Assembly (NCBI GenBank): GCA_014706385.1
Contig: JACGZH010000001.1
Span: 2,217,501-2,281,500 of the forward strand
Length of the DNA: 64,000 bases
Reading direction: 5' to 3'
DNA from: Phaffia rhodozyma
Lineage: Eukaryota; Basidiomycota; Tremellomycetes; Cystofilobasidiales; Mrakiaceae
The first letter of the stretch is position 1, and each line of letters begins with the position of its first letter. The notes under the pieces were generated by a model that had not been told where the DNA came from, made no database searches, and saw only the letters and a list, made by a program, of their open reading frames with translations. A program made the translations under genes and the position numbers. Below are positions 24,731 to 36,365 of the stretch, one piece after another.

Positions 24731-27300
24731 TTAATGACGACCCATGTATACTTCGCCCTGGAATGGGATTCCATTGATTTCGACCACGTCAGATCCAAGG
24801 CCTTTGATGAGCGTCCTGCAATCACACGTTCCTTTGACTGTAGATCGAGCATATATTGAATCAATATTATGATCGAGAAGTATATCGCACAAACGACAAT
24901 TGAAACTCTACTCACCACCTGCTAATGCTCCGCCTTTGAAAATAAGCTGGATCATGCACAACCGCCGAGTCAGAACGTTAGTCTAATCGAGATATTGCCC
25001 TCATGAGGGAGAAGAGAGTAAATATACCTTAGCAACGAAACTACGAAGCTGAGCACTATCTAGAATCTCTACAGGAGCGTCCTTGAAGGGAGACGTGACG
25101 ATCAGCACCCTAGGCTCAGTCGGGTGCTTCTCCGAGGTCGACGGTAGATGATCGTCCGGTAAGAGCCGACCAAATACACCTTTAGGCAACGGATCTGGAA
25201 GCGGTCGGTCGCCTGCAAGCGTTCTTGCCTGATCGCTCCTGATGTATTTGTCCGCTCCCCAAGTACTGAAGGCTTGGGCATTGTCGTCATCATCGTCATC
25301 GTCATCATCCGGTACAGGCCCGTTGAAGATCAAGACCTCAGGTAAAACTCCTTGAACATCTAGCCCGTCATCTACATCACCCAAGACTCCGGGTACAAAG
25401 ATCTCGGTCTTGACCGTACCAGTAGCCAACACGATCTTGCCTGTTGGGTTAATCTTCATCCCTTCGATTCTAACGGATCTCATCAGCTTTAATGGTTCAT
25501 CCATCTTGGGGATCGGCATGACGAGGGGTGGAAGTGCTGCAACGACATCCCAAATAGGTTTAGGAACTCCAGGCGAACGTAATGGACGGAGTAAAAGTGA
25601 GTAGGGTTCGTTGATCAAGTATGCTTGGATAAACCTCGAGAGAGCCGAGGGAGATCCATCAGCTGGCTTTGGATCCGCGACGATCTCGCCAGACGCATTC
25701 ATAGCGATTCGACGGAACGAAGGATTGATCTCGACCGGTAAGCTTCGGACATGAGCAATCACATTATCGGGAAGCTCATTGTTAGGTAAGACGACGCCGG
25801 CGCTGAAAGCAAAGCGGAAGGGAAAGTAGGCGGTGATGTCGGTAAAAACATTAGGAATGGTCGACCCGGCGTCGAGGAGAAGACGAGAAGTGGATTCGTT
25901 AGATGGGTACACAACGTAGTCTTCCATGTGGATCAAGTCTGTCAGGTTTTCTGGTAACGGTGACGGAAGATTTCGAATCGGAGGAACTACCGCCCACAAA
26001 GTGAGAGAAAGGAAGCAGATGTTTCAGAAAGAGGGCAACGGAATTGACATTGGAAAAGGTAGTTCTGGAACTGATGGAGAAAAGAGGTATTCTTGTTGTC
26101 AACGCGCATTCTCACAGTATGATTTTTATCGATCCGACAAGTCGAAACAGACCGAGAGTAGATTAACCTACCTCTGGCATTGTCCCGAGGTCTTAATCCG
26201 GAGAATAAGGTCGACCGTTTGAAGATTGCAAAGATAGGAACCCGAAGGGTACTCACGAGGCATGCTAACGTTCATGACATCCATTCCTTCTTTGACCAAG
26301 TCTGGCGTAATCGTGAACCGACCCAGCCAATCCCCAACACCAGCGATCGTAACGGCGTCGTCGGGTAGACGTGCCACGATGTCAACTTTTTTGTCGTTCC
26401 ATGTCTGTTTCAAGAAGCTCAAAAGCACCTCTGGCGATGCATCCATGCTAACTGCTGACCGAACGGTGAAAGTTGTGAGCCATTTTGGATACTTGGGTTG
26501 TTGGCCGGACAAATTCGATGAAGATTCAGCCGACTTTTGTAGAGAGGATGTTAAGGGGACAAGCAGAGGCGTCGGATCGGGGGTAACCGTCACAAGGGGG
26601 TGGTGATCTGCCGTCTGGATTCTGATCGGGGATGTCAACGCGACAGAAACCTTATTGATTGAGTCTAAATATTTGTTGGATAGGATGTTGGACGTCGTCT
26701 GTCAATAGATGCGCTGAACATGAAAAGAAGTAAGAGACCTTGATAGAACTACGAACCGACGGCGCGTCTTGCCCAGGTTCTCCTCGTTCGTTCCCACCAG
26801 ATACCTCTCTCATCGTGGTGATTGAAGCCGAGAGCACGATCGGTATCGACCCCGAGGCCGATCTCCATCTCGAACCACATCGTGCCGTCCTGGGAGACAT
26901 TGAGGAGCTTGATATCTCTTGGACCACTGACGACAACGGAATTTTGAAGAGTTTCTTTATCGGAGAGCGCAGGTCTGAAGGAGGACGCGAGAAGTAGGGT
27001 GAAGAGCGAGGAGGACATGATGGCGGTAAAAGAGAGATAGAACATGACGGCGAGGACCGTCCAGATGTATGGAAGTCTGGACCGGAATGAGGATCGGTTG
27101 ACAGTCTGCAAGTTGGGCGACGGAAGAACAGGTGGTGGATGGGCCGATGAAACAGAAGTAGACGCATAAGTAGGATTGGTTGAGTGAGATGAGAGCAAGG
27201 GTGATGTCTCCACCGAACCAGGAGTAGTAGCTGTCTGTGCTACCTCGACCTCGTCTTCCTCGTCATCGTCGTCCTTTGGACTTGATTCGAACCCGGACAT
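24731..27300 (-). CDS. Conserved single-pass membrane protein, YLR173W/Tag1-like (tentative)
   Basis: Large fungal membrane protein of about 700 residues. The N-terminal cytosolic segment (27100-27300) is acidic then Ser/Thr/Pro-rich and includes an ETSPLLSSH dileucine-type vacuolar sorting signal, followed by one membrane helix WTVLAVMFYLSFTAIMSSSL (near 27020-27080). The rest is a luminal-type beta-rich region with repeated motifs such as VSGPRDIKLLNVSQDGTMW, VALTSPIRIQTAD, and IPNVFTDITAYFPFRFAFS. An Asp-rich run lies near 25283-25310. The C-terminal exons were resolved as LIFKGGALAG joined to VKGTCDCRTLIKGLG (acceptor CTACAG near 24843) and end QGEVYMGRH. The layout resembles yeast YLR173W (Tag1), a vacuolar protein linked to ending autophagy; I recognise the family only by architecture. 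Coding status is secure, the name is not. Confidence 0.6.
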
Positions 27301-28782
27301 GGCCTTATCTACCTAGTGGATTGGTGGATGAGATGGATGAGAGATGGGAAAGAAGAGTTGTCAACGTGGAAGTCAAGGTAAGGGATCAAAAATCCTGTCA
27401 GTCTCGATCGGCCCTGAGTGCTTGCTGACGGGAACGGGTCAGGAACGGTTGGGCGTTCGATCGGAGGAGGAGGAGTGTGCTCGATTAATGGAACACACTG
27501 TACGCAGCAACTTCGTATTAGACACGGGTTATAGTGTTGTATTAGGAAGGAGTCTAATGTTGGATTATGAAGATGGTCTAGTCCGTCTACAAAGATGAAT
27601 CACAGAGCACTCTTTCTGTTCAGTACACGTTCAAAGTCATCTTTGTGACATGTAGATATGTTATTAGTACAAACAGATCATATGGTTCTTCATCTTAGCT
27701 TGATCAATTATCTCTGTCCTGTAGTTTCCTCGTGTCCAGATCACTCTCTACTCTATTTATTTACAGGTTTTCTTTTTTTCTGTCTTCATCCGTTTGTCTT
27801 CCTCGCCAAACCCTTCGCGAGAAACAGAACTCATGGTCCTTAAACGCTATAGGTTTGAGCTGCTTTCTGATGGCGAGGGGATGTGCCTCGGAGATGAGAA
27901 GCGATTGACGCGCCCTTAGTTGCGTCAAAACTCACTCTCAATCACCTGGCTCCGATTTCTGAAGTAGACGTCGGGAACAAGAAACAACACGTCCGGAAGG
28001 ACAAAGAAGAGATAACGAGTGACCGAGAAGACCGAAATGTGGCGATGGAGCAAGTTGACAGAAGAACATATAGAGATATCATCAGAGAAGATCAATAGCA
28101 GACAAAGCACAGGACCAAGGAAGATGAAGGGTCATTCATTAGAGCCGATAGAGGAAAGGTTAATAGAGAAGGAATACAGAAAACATAGAACAATTAAAGT
28201 GCCCTGATAGGGAAATCTCTTCGCTACATAAGTTGAGACACGTGATTCTCACCAAACTGGCCCTGGCGCAAATTTTTTCGCATGCTCTGTGCGTCCGTTT
28301 CCCTCCTGTGAAGGGACTCCTTTTTTTCTTTTTTTTACTTCTCTCGTCAAAGCGTGTGCGTGTCTTTTCTTTTCCTTGGTTAATTTCGGCTTTCTTGATG
28401 ATTGATGAGGAGAAATGCGTTGTTATGTTGAGCATATACTGACAGTCTTTGACTCTTTTTTTTGTGATTTTTTAATGGCATTTTCGTCCGTTCTCTACAT
28501 TGGAATCTGTGGAATGTGTGTCGTGTGGATTTGGCTGTGGATGGGACTTTGGGGAAACGATTCACCTCTGGATGAAAAAATTCGGACCTCTCTCCTTTCC
28601 CTGATCGTAATCGTCTCATCATATTCCAACGTCTGCGAACGGATTCACCCTGAACTCTTCCCTTCTCGGCGAACCCAAAAAAAAACATCCTTGTGAAATC
28701 TTTCAAAACACCCGGAAACCTTCCTCTCACAGCTTCCAACCTTTCCCCTTTTACCTTCCCTTTTTCCTTTACATCGATCAAA
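27301..28782. promoter_or_regulatory. Divergent intergenic region of 1.5 kb
   Basis: Lies between the start of the Tag1-like gene (minus) and the eS21 gene (plus). It should contain both promoters. A palindromic CACGTG E-box is at 28239-28244. Pyrimidine tracts (28320-28345, 28740-28772) precede the ribosomal protein gene. Frames on either strand (for example a 133-codon one on the minus strand at 28380-28781) have basic low-complexity composition and overlap the eS21 promoter, so I do not call a gene. Confidence 0.5.
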
Positions 28783-29699
28783 ATGGAGAACGACCAGGTT
28801 GGTAGCTCTTTATATTCTATCTTTATTTTCCCGCTGGAAAAAGCCGGTCTTGGAGGTGTCTGGACAGGGGACCACGAAGATCTGTAGGACAGAGGTCTTT
28901 GAAGAGGAGATGGAAGGAGTACAGAAGAAAGGAAGTGTGTGTTCGATACAAGACCTAGGTGTCTGAAGACATTGTCAGTCTGTGTAGAGGATCGAAGACA
29001 AGAATAACCGACAGCCGAATATCCTCACTCTCTTGCCGCTTCTTGAGATCTCTGGATTTTTCAATCGTTCCATTACCTCTTCTCAGGGTTTCTTCTGCTA
29101 CCCATGCCCTCTTCAGACTGTCCTACCCAACAAAAGAAACATATAATTCAAATATCATAGAAGGTTCGGTTGGCTGACTGATCATGGTTTTTTATCATTC
29201 TTCTTTCCATTGTCGATTCGAATACGTGTTTCCTAAATCAATAGGGTGTCCTCGTTGACCTTTACGTCCCCCGAAAGTGCTCTGCCACTGGTTCGTCCTT
29301 TCTGTCATGGTCTCCTCCATCAACCTTCCATTGGAGAAATAGGCTGATTTCTCTTTCTCTTGCAGGCCGACTTATCAACGCCAAGGACCACGCTTCCATC
29401 CAGATCACCATCGTTGATGTTGACAACGAGGGAAAGGCCATCAAGACCGGAGGAACCACCATCGCTCTTGTCGGACAGGTCCGATCCCAGGCTGAGGCTG
29501 ATGACTCCATCAACCGACTTGCCACCAAGGCCGGTTGTACGTTCTCGATTTTTTCCATTTCCTTGTCTTCTTCCCTCCTCTCTCGAGGCCGGAACTCTTT
29601 GTCGAGTCGATCGAGAACTGACGTGTCTCCCGCCTTGTGTTTTCGCTTATTCTTTATGAAATTTTAGTGCTCAAGAACGTCTGGAGCTACTCTAAGTAA
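28783..29699 (+). CDS. RPS21: 40S ribosomal protein eS21
   Basis: Small-subunit protein needed for 18S rRNA maturation. Exon 1 (28783-28797) encodes only MENDQ; after a 447-nt intron, exon 2 starts at 29245 with GVLVDLYVPRKCSATG, then RLINAKDHASIQITIVDVDN, then VRSQAEADDSINRLATKAG, and the last exon gives LLKNVWSYSK and stop. Length (87-88 residues) and every conserved block match eukaryotic eS21 (MEND.G..V.LYVPRKCSAT...LLKNVWSYS). The first intron is far longer than the typical intron of this window, as is usual for fungal ribosomal protein genes, where it often influences expression. I looked for a C/D-box snoRNA in the introns and found no convincing C and D box pair. Confidence 0.96.
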
Positions 29700-29997
29700 A
29701 CCCAGGAAGATTTGTGGCTTGCGGTCTCGATTCATGCTCGTTTGAAGGATTGTTCTTTTTCTCTCTTGCTCTCTCTTTCTTCTTTTCCTTAGGATTTCTA
29801 AGCTAAGAAGGAGGAACACAAAACGGCATGCTATCAGGCAAAAGGATAGAACAGAAAAATGAGAATTCGATCACGACTGCGAAGTTAGCTGGGAGGATAT
29901 GTAAGAGAAAAGGGCGACAATAGAAAGAATCGACATGATGAAGGGCAAATTCGAATCATACCAGTTTGTGGTAGACTTAACCCGACCCATCATGCTC

Positions 29998-31204
29998 TTA
30001 TTCCTTCTGCTGAGCCTGCTCGATATCATCTTCGATATCCAACTCTGGATATCTCCGATATAGCCCCATTCCAAACTCGACTCGTCTTTCACTCTTCATG
30101 TACCTTTCGATCCTTTCCAAGCCTTTTGTCTGTTCGTAGAGGTTCTTCAATTTCGGATAAGACTTGAGTCGGACGGACATGGCGTTAGGGAACGCAAAGA
30201 GGAGACCGTCGATAAGATGCATCAGTCCTAGATCTGCGTATGTGAGGTCTGAGCCGACGACGTGGGGTGTCGATTCGTCTGGGATCAGTCGTTCAAAGTA
30301 CCTGTTATCCGGAAGGGAGTAAAATATAGTCAGACATCGTCAGGCAACATGCCCTTTCTCTCCTTCTCTCGTTCTTCAGGGTCCCCAGGCAGTGACAAGG
30401 AAGGAGAAACATACGATAAGAACTTTGGGATCCTATTTCGTCTGAAATCGATAGATCGGCGGAGCGATTCTTCTTTCTGATTCTCATAGTAATCCGACAC
30501 TGCTATAGGATGGCTTTTTTTGCATTGTTTTCGTTCCAACAATTATTTTCGGATCCGAGATCAAGCAATGGAGAAGAATCAGCTCGATGAAAGACGGACG
30601 AATGTGGTAGAATAGAGACGGAACGAACTGGGTATCATGCGTCTCGTTCTGTGCATCACATATAGTGAGAAACACCTGATTGATTTTCAATCTAGCTGTT
30701 TCATCTAAAGGGGCCAGTCCAAGTTTGGGACCAAGGTAAAACATAATGTTTGGCAACTGGGACAAGACGAGACCGTCATGCTCCAGGATCGGCGGTGCAA
30801 ACGGCGGCAAGGTGTCCGCTGGATGATGTACAGAACCATGAGCGCGTCATCAGTGTAGATCTTCCTCCGGGCAGGTTGGAAGACGGAAAGATCGAAGGAT
30901 ACATAAAACATACGAGGAGGTTGATATGATGGAGAGCATATGTGCGTCAATCTCTCCATACATTCCTCCTCTAATGCGACATCTTTGTAGGCCACTCCAG
31001 CCTGCTCGAATGCTAACCGGACGGGCTCTCCTCTTTTCAAGTGCATTAGAGGTGTTTTTTTTAATTGAAACCAGACAATCAGGGCTTGTGTTCTTATCAA
31101 CCAAGAATGGTTCAAAGATCTAGGAAAGTTTACCTTCCAGGAATCCCAGGCCAGTAGATAAGCTCGTACTCGGATTGTTTTTTGATTGCTTCGATAGCAC
31201 TCAT
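29998..31204 (-). CDS. Glutathione S-transferase (Pi/Sigma-like)
   Basis: Cytosolic thioredoxin-fold transferase conjugating glutathione to electrophiles. Exon 1 begins MSAIEAIKKQSEYELIYWP and ends GIPGR, joined to GEPVRLAFEQAGVAYKDV, which reproduces the N-terminal Y.L.Y....GR.EP.RL...G..Y.D pattern of Tyr-type GSTs; the catalytic Tyr is the one in ELIYWP. The glutathione-binding strand and loop follow as LPPFAPPILEHDGLVLSQLP (about 30740-30810), with the cis-Pro and the S.(A/L)I-like element. The alpha-helical C-domain includes INQVFLTICDAQNETHDT and SDLTYADLGLMHLIDGLLF, the N-capping S.AD motif. Ends ELDIEDDIEQAQQKE. The 5' leader contains a 10-bp triplicate repeat. Divergent from EGT1. 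Confidence 0.88.
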
Positions 31205-31694
31205 TGGGTTAGTATATGTGAGTATATGTGAGTATATGTGAGTTTGCGAAGGTCGTGCGGGTCTATCTTCAATGGAGTCCAATTCTCCTCTATGCAGCTT
31301 AGTATTAGGAGATGGAATACCAACAGAGATGTACGAAGGCGGAGTTACAGTTAGGGTTAATAGAGTGCCTTGTAGCCACGTCATGATTCATACACATTCG
31401 ACCTCGATCGGACCTTGACGGTGATTGCTGCGGATAGAACGTTCCTGAGCGTCCCTGACGGTGCCCGGGCTCGAGTACATGACCGGGCGAACGTATGCAT
31501 GAATGTGCCTGACCACGCGTGTGCCTGACCGACCTCATCAACTGACCCGTCTGCTGTTTCGATCATCACATCACACATTTCATTTTCGGTAAGGAAACAC
31601 GTTAAGAAGCCTTCATCCTTCTCATCATCATCGTTAACAACAACGTCCTCATCAATATCTCTGAACAAATTTTGAAACGAACAACAGAAGCAAC
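31205..31694. promoter_or_regulatory. Shared divergent promoter GST / EGT1
   Basis: About 490 bp separates the start codons of the glutathione transferase (minus) and the ergothioneine synthase (plus). It contains the 10-bp triplicate at 31211-31240 next to the GST start and a run of TGACCG/TGACGG-type words between 31390 and 31545 (for example CCTGACGGTGCC and ACCGGGCG), listed only as an observation. No gene seen. Confidence 0.5.
31211..31240. repeat. Triplicate 10-bp repeat in the GST leader
   Basis: Three exact tandem copies of AGTATATGTG starting 7 bp upstream of the GST start codon (CACATATACT on the coding strand). Lies in the presumed 5' untranslated region. Confidence 0.95.
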
Positions 31695-34600
31695 ATGGTT
31701 CTATTATCATCATCATCCCAGCAACGGTCCGTTCTAGACCGAATTCATGACCTGAGAGATCGTTCGCCGCCGTCCAAATCGTTGCTCGCTCAAATTCGAA
31801 ACGGCCTCGGAGGAACCCAGTGGGTCAATTCGGATGGAGAGAATCACGGACATAGCGTTGGATGCTCGGTGGAAGACGGGTATAGATACAGGAGGAGTCT
31901 GCCGACAATGTTGTTTTATGACGATGTCGGCCTCAAGCTCTATGAAAAGTGTGTATTTTTATGTTCCCGTTCAAACTTGATCCAGACTTGTATAGGAAGG
32001 ACACCTGATGTCTCACGATATATCTTCATTCTTGCTTTTCCTCTGGCATGGCCATTTATATGTATTCTGCGCTCATCCTGGTCAGGATCACGACCGACTG
32101 CCCTTCCTACTATCTCTACCCAGTGGAATTATCCCTTCTCAAGGCGCATTCCAGAGAGATTGTCTCATTGCTCTTTCCAAACACAGCTGAAGAACAGAAA
32201 AAAGAGCCGGAGAAGAATCGTAAAGATCCCTATCCGCTCAGAAAAGGCCCGGTAAAGAGATGGAGAGTTGCAGATTGGGGGTCAGCGGATGTCGGAGTCC
32301 ATAACGGAGGTGTCAACGGGCACGTTAACGGCCAGAAGGACGGGCGAAAATCAAAAAATATGCTAGGCGGCGTCGTCCTAGAGCTCGGAGCAGGTAGTCT
32401 TTCCAAAACCAGGTACTTCCTAAGCAGGCTCAAAACTCTTTTATATATATTAGATCACCTCCGTCTCAATTGATTTACGCCTACCTGACTTTCCCTGCAC
32501 CATGCACCGATTTTAATTACGGCTTTTTTTAATAGTCATTTTCTTAAAGCCCTGGCCGAGCGCTCTCATGGAGAAAAATCCGAGGTCAAGTACTTTGCAC
32601 TAGACCTGGACCAGGCCGAACTAGACCGAACGCTTTCCTCTCTTGACGAGTCTTCACTGGGTCCAATCATGGCCCAGGGAAATGTGACAACCGGAGGAGT
32701 GTGTGGAACGTATGATGTCGGTCTCCAGTGGATCCAACAAGGCGGTCATTTGGCCGACTCTATGGATTCAACCTCAAATTCTAATCCGGTCAATTCAAAT
32801 ACATATGGAGAACCAATCCATTATCTGTTTTTGGGCTCTAGTTTAGGCAACTTTGACAGAGAAGGAGCCATCGAGTTCCTTCGGTCCATTCCGCTTCGAC
32901 CGGGTAGCGGAGACAGGTTGGTTGTCGGTCTAGATGGAAGAAATGAGAAAGAGGTGGTCGAGAGGGCTTACAATGATCCAGAGGGTGTTACCAGAGCCTG
33001 GGCTGAAAATATGTGGAGTGTGAGCCTCCTGAGTTTTTATCTCATTCTTAGTATTTCCTGTCTTGAATTGTTCTGTCAAGTTGTCTAGAACTGATGCGTG
33101 TTCTCCTCTTTTTATACCATTGGTAGGGTGTCGAGCGGGAGATTGGATGGAAAGGACCCGGAAGAATGAAAGACTCCTGGACGTATGAAGGACGGTACAA
33201 TGTCCCGAAAGGTGCGCGCTCGTCACTTCAAAACGATTTGTTCTCAAGCTGATTCGAAAAGACGAGTACTAATTCGCTCCTAACAATTATATATACAGGC
33301 CGCCACGAAGCTTACTTTCGATCCAACATAGCTCAAACGATCACGATTCCTGCGTCGAAGGAAGGCGACCGCATGAGCGTTCAGTTCGATGCTGGCGAGC
33401 TTGTCAACATCGAATGGAGCTACAAAGTTGGGGTCACTCCGTTTATACCTTCCTATTCGTCCAGGGTCTGACCTCTCATCTTTTACTTCACATATTGCTC
33501 ATCAATGATGAAAAGTACTCTCTTACCGAGGCTTTATCAGTATTTGCTTCAGCTGGCCTTCGACCAATCACTCGATTCCCAGACTCTCAAGGAAGATACA
33601 ACCTCTGGGTGCTCGAACGACCTGTCGTAACGTTTTCTCCGACCAACCGCATCCTACTCAAGTCTGAATCTGGAGGACAGACCAGTTTGGGCCAACCGGA
33701 TGGAAAAGGTCTCCCAGGAATCCCGACGGTCGACGATTGGGAAGATCTGTGGAGGTTCTGGGATCTCATAACCATCGGGATGATTAGAGAGGAGGTGCTG
33801 CATGAAAAGCCAATTGACTTGAGACACAAGTGTTCGTTAATCCTATATTCTTTCTGGTATTTCTGTTTCTTACCACATCGATTCCGCTTCCTCCTTAAAA
33901 AAAACCAATACAGGTCTGTTCTATTTAGGCCATATACCGACCTTCTTGGATATATTTCTCTCCCGACACTTGAAGGAACCTCACTCAGAGCCAGAGTATT
34001 ACAAGGATCTATTCGAGCGAGGCATCGATCCAAATGTGGATGACCCCGAGCAGTGTCATGTATGTCCCTCGTTTTTGTACATCACATTTCTTCTCATGAA
34101 ACTTGATGACGAACCAAGAGATTACGGCAATGGCTCGACCGGCTGATATATCCCTTACTGCAGTCCCATTCGATCGTACCTGAGAAAGACGAAGATTGGC
34201 CTTCGTTGGAGGATATTCTGCAATTTAGAAACCGAGTGAGAGAACGGTTGATCAAAATCTATGAGGACTGTCAATCTGGAAAGCGACAGATGGACAGGAG
34301 GCTCGGTCGAATCATCTTTGTGAGTCTCATAGTATACTCCTCGCATGTCTGTCTCCATTTCACAGCTTTGTTCATCGTGGCTCTTTATCTACGTCTTTTC
34401 ACACGATTTTTAGATGACTTGTACGTGTTCTCTTTCTCGTTACTTTCGAAGTGTGTTTGAGTAGTTGTTTTTGATATGTGAATGGCTAGCTGATGACAGG
34501 TTCACTCCTCTTCCTCGTGCGCGCATGCTCTCTCTCTCTTTAGACGAACACGAAGTCATGCACGCCGAAACGCTGCTCTACATGCTCATTCAATCTCCCA

Positions 34601-35767
34601 AGACGCTTCCCCCTCCTGGCTTCGCCTCTCCTTCCTTTAGCACTCTCGCCCGATTATGGGACGCCCAACATGAACGAGACGCTCAACACTCGACTATAGC
34701 TAATATCCCTGCCACAGAGATCACCCTCGGCCACAAAGATCTCGAGGAAGAAGATGGAAAGTACCGCGATCAAGACAGCTGGAGAGATCATGTTTTCGGG
34801 TGGGACAACGAGAACGGGGTACATACCATCAACGTTGGCGCTTTCCGAATTGAACGAAAAGGGATCACCAACGGGGAGTATAGATCTTTCTTGAAGCAAG
34901 AGTTTGGCGGCGATGACGCTAGTGGAAGGATTCCAAAGAGTTGGATCGACACCGACGGAGAATGGAAGGTAAAGACGGTGTATGGCCCGGTATCCTTTGC
35001 AATCGCTCAACACTGGCCACTGATGGCGTCGTACGACGAGCATCTCGCTTTTGCCAAATCAAGAGGCGGCAGGTTACCCACCGAGGCTGAACTCAGAGTT
35101 TGGCTAGATAAATTTCCAGAGGGAGACAGGACTGATTGGGAAGGCAGTAACACCGGATTGAAGAACTGGCATCCTGTTCCGTGAGAAGACCTTTCTGTTG
35201 CCTCTTCTTTTCCCTCGGTTCCTGATTTTCCACTCGTTCTGAACTGTTGTGATATCTCTCTCTCTCTTTCTTCACCATCAGAGCCGAAATGTCGTACACA
35301 GACTCGACAGGTTTGACTATTCCAGGCCATAATGGAGGTGTCTGGGAATGGACATCAACACCTATGAAAGGGCACCCAGCCCAACAAGTTGTTGGTGGGG
35401 GCTATGTCCCATCGGAGCTCTACCCAGGGTACAGCTCGGATTTCTTCGATGAGGTCCATCATGTCGTCGTGAGTCCATTTATTGATTAATTGACTAATCA
35501 ACCGCATGATGAAAGCTGACTCGTAGTTCTGTCTCAATTCGTTTGACGTCGAGCGCGGATCAGTTGGGAGGATCCTTCGTTACCCTCCCTTACTTCGCAG
35601 GTCGTCGAACCGTTCGAAACTTTTATCAGTCAGTTTAATCCACACATTTTCATATCCTATGTTATCTCTCAAGGCTGACAGACGATTTGTTTATATCGCC
35701 TTGGGTGCTACTCAGACATAATTACCCATTTGCATGGGTAGGAGCTCGAGTATGCTATGACATATGA
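31695..35767 (+). CDS. EGT1: Ergothioneine biosynthesis protein EGT1 (histidine betaine synthase / sulfoxide synthase fusion)
   Basis: Bifunctional fungal enzyme: an EgtD-like SAM-dependent histidine trimethylase fused to an EgtB-like DinB/FGE-sulfatase sulfoxide synthase, making hercynylcysteine sulfoxide for ergothioneine. The first exon gives SLPTMLFYDDVGLKLYEK, followed by ITTDCPSYYLYPVELSLL, the EgtD entry. The SAM site is GGVVLELGAGS|LSKT (32370-32410); later blocks are FLGSSLGNFDREGAIEFL (32830-32880), RYNVPKGRHEAYFRSNIA and VQFDAGELVNIEWSYK. The DinB-like part has SLDEHEVMHAETLLYMLIQ (34540-34590) with likely iron ligands. The FGE domain has HTINVGAFRIERKGITNGEY, then AKSRGGRLPTEAELR, GHNGGVWEWTSTPM, and the final exons LGGSFVTLPYFAGRRTVRNF plus HNYPFAWVGARVCYDI. 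The last intron (after 35628) was needed to reach the true C-terminus. Roughly 900 residues, the usual fungal size. Confidence 0.95.
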
Positions 35768-36365
35768 GCCCAAATCACCCCGATCCAGGCCATTTGTATT
35801 TATCCTGTTCATATCTTCTTTTTCCATTTTTATTCTCTTTCATTTCATTCCCCTTCTCCATTCAAGATCTTCTTCGTCGTTCGTTTCTTTCTGCTTTTCC
35901 AGTCGGATAGGAAGAACGTTCAGTCGTGTGAATCATTCCACCATCCGTGCTGTAAGAACAGAGATACCCCTCCATATGTATATGCAGTCACATCCGGTTC
36001 CAACCATGTCTATCCTGATCTTATGCTATGTTTTCTCTCCTAAATGGAGACACCTCTAAGCGGTTCATGATTTGTTCATTTTTGTTCCATGAATAACATC
36101 AAAGAGACAAAAAGAGCTAAGTGTATTGAACATAAATGTACGTGCAATATATATTGAAGCAAAGTGATGCAGTTGAATATATAAGATTCGAATATAAAGA
36201 TCTGAAAACAAAGACAGACAAGATAAGAGAAAAAGGAAAGAACTGTGTCCAGGAGGATGATGATATAGTGTGATTTAGAGGAGATGGAGAGCAACTGGGA
36301 CTTGAGAAGCAAGAGAGGAATCTAGGAATATGACTAAAGTACCAAGATGTTTCAGAGCTGAATTC
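35768..36365. other. Convergent intergenic region
   Basis: About 600 bp between the stops of EGT1 (plus) and the HRT3-like F-box gene (minus). AT-rich in its second half (36060-36250), suiting two 3' ends. No gene or RNA seen. Confidence 0.5.

Noticed and set aside
24592..24918. Alternative C-terminus for the Tag1-like protein using acceptor GATTGCAG near 24825
   Set aside because: It would add a long hydrophobic tail. The acceptor CTACAG near 24843 gives a family-like ending (IKGLG...GEVYMGRH) with a prompt stop.
28380..28781. 133-codon minus-strand frame upstream of eS21
   Set aside because: Overlaps the eS21 promoter, Lys/Arg-rich because it reads pyrimidine tracts in antisense, no motifs, no splice structure.
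28798..29660. snoRNA inside eS21 introns
   Set aside because: No RTGATGA box with a matching CTGA box and pairing ends was found by eye; a covariance search would be decisive.
35629..35638. Stop codon for EGT1 directly after NFYQSV
   Set aside because: The GTCAGT there is a donor; splicing gives the conserved NYPFAWVGARV ending found in other Egt1 proteins.
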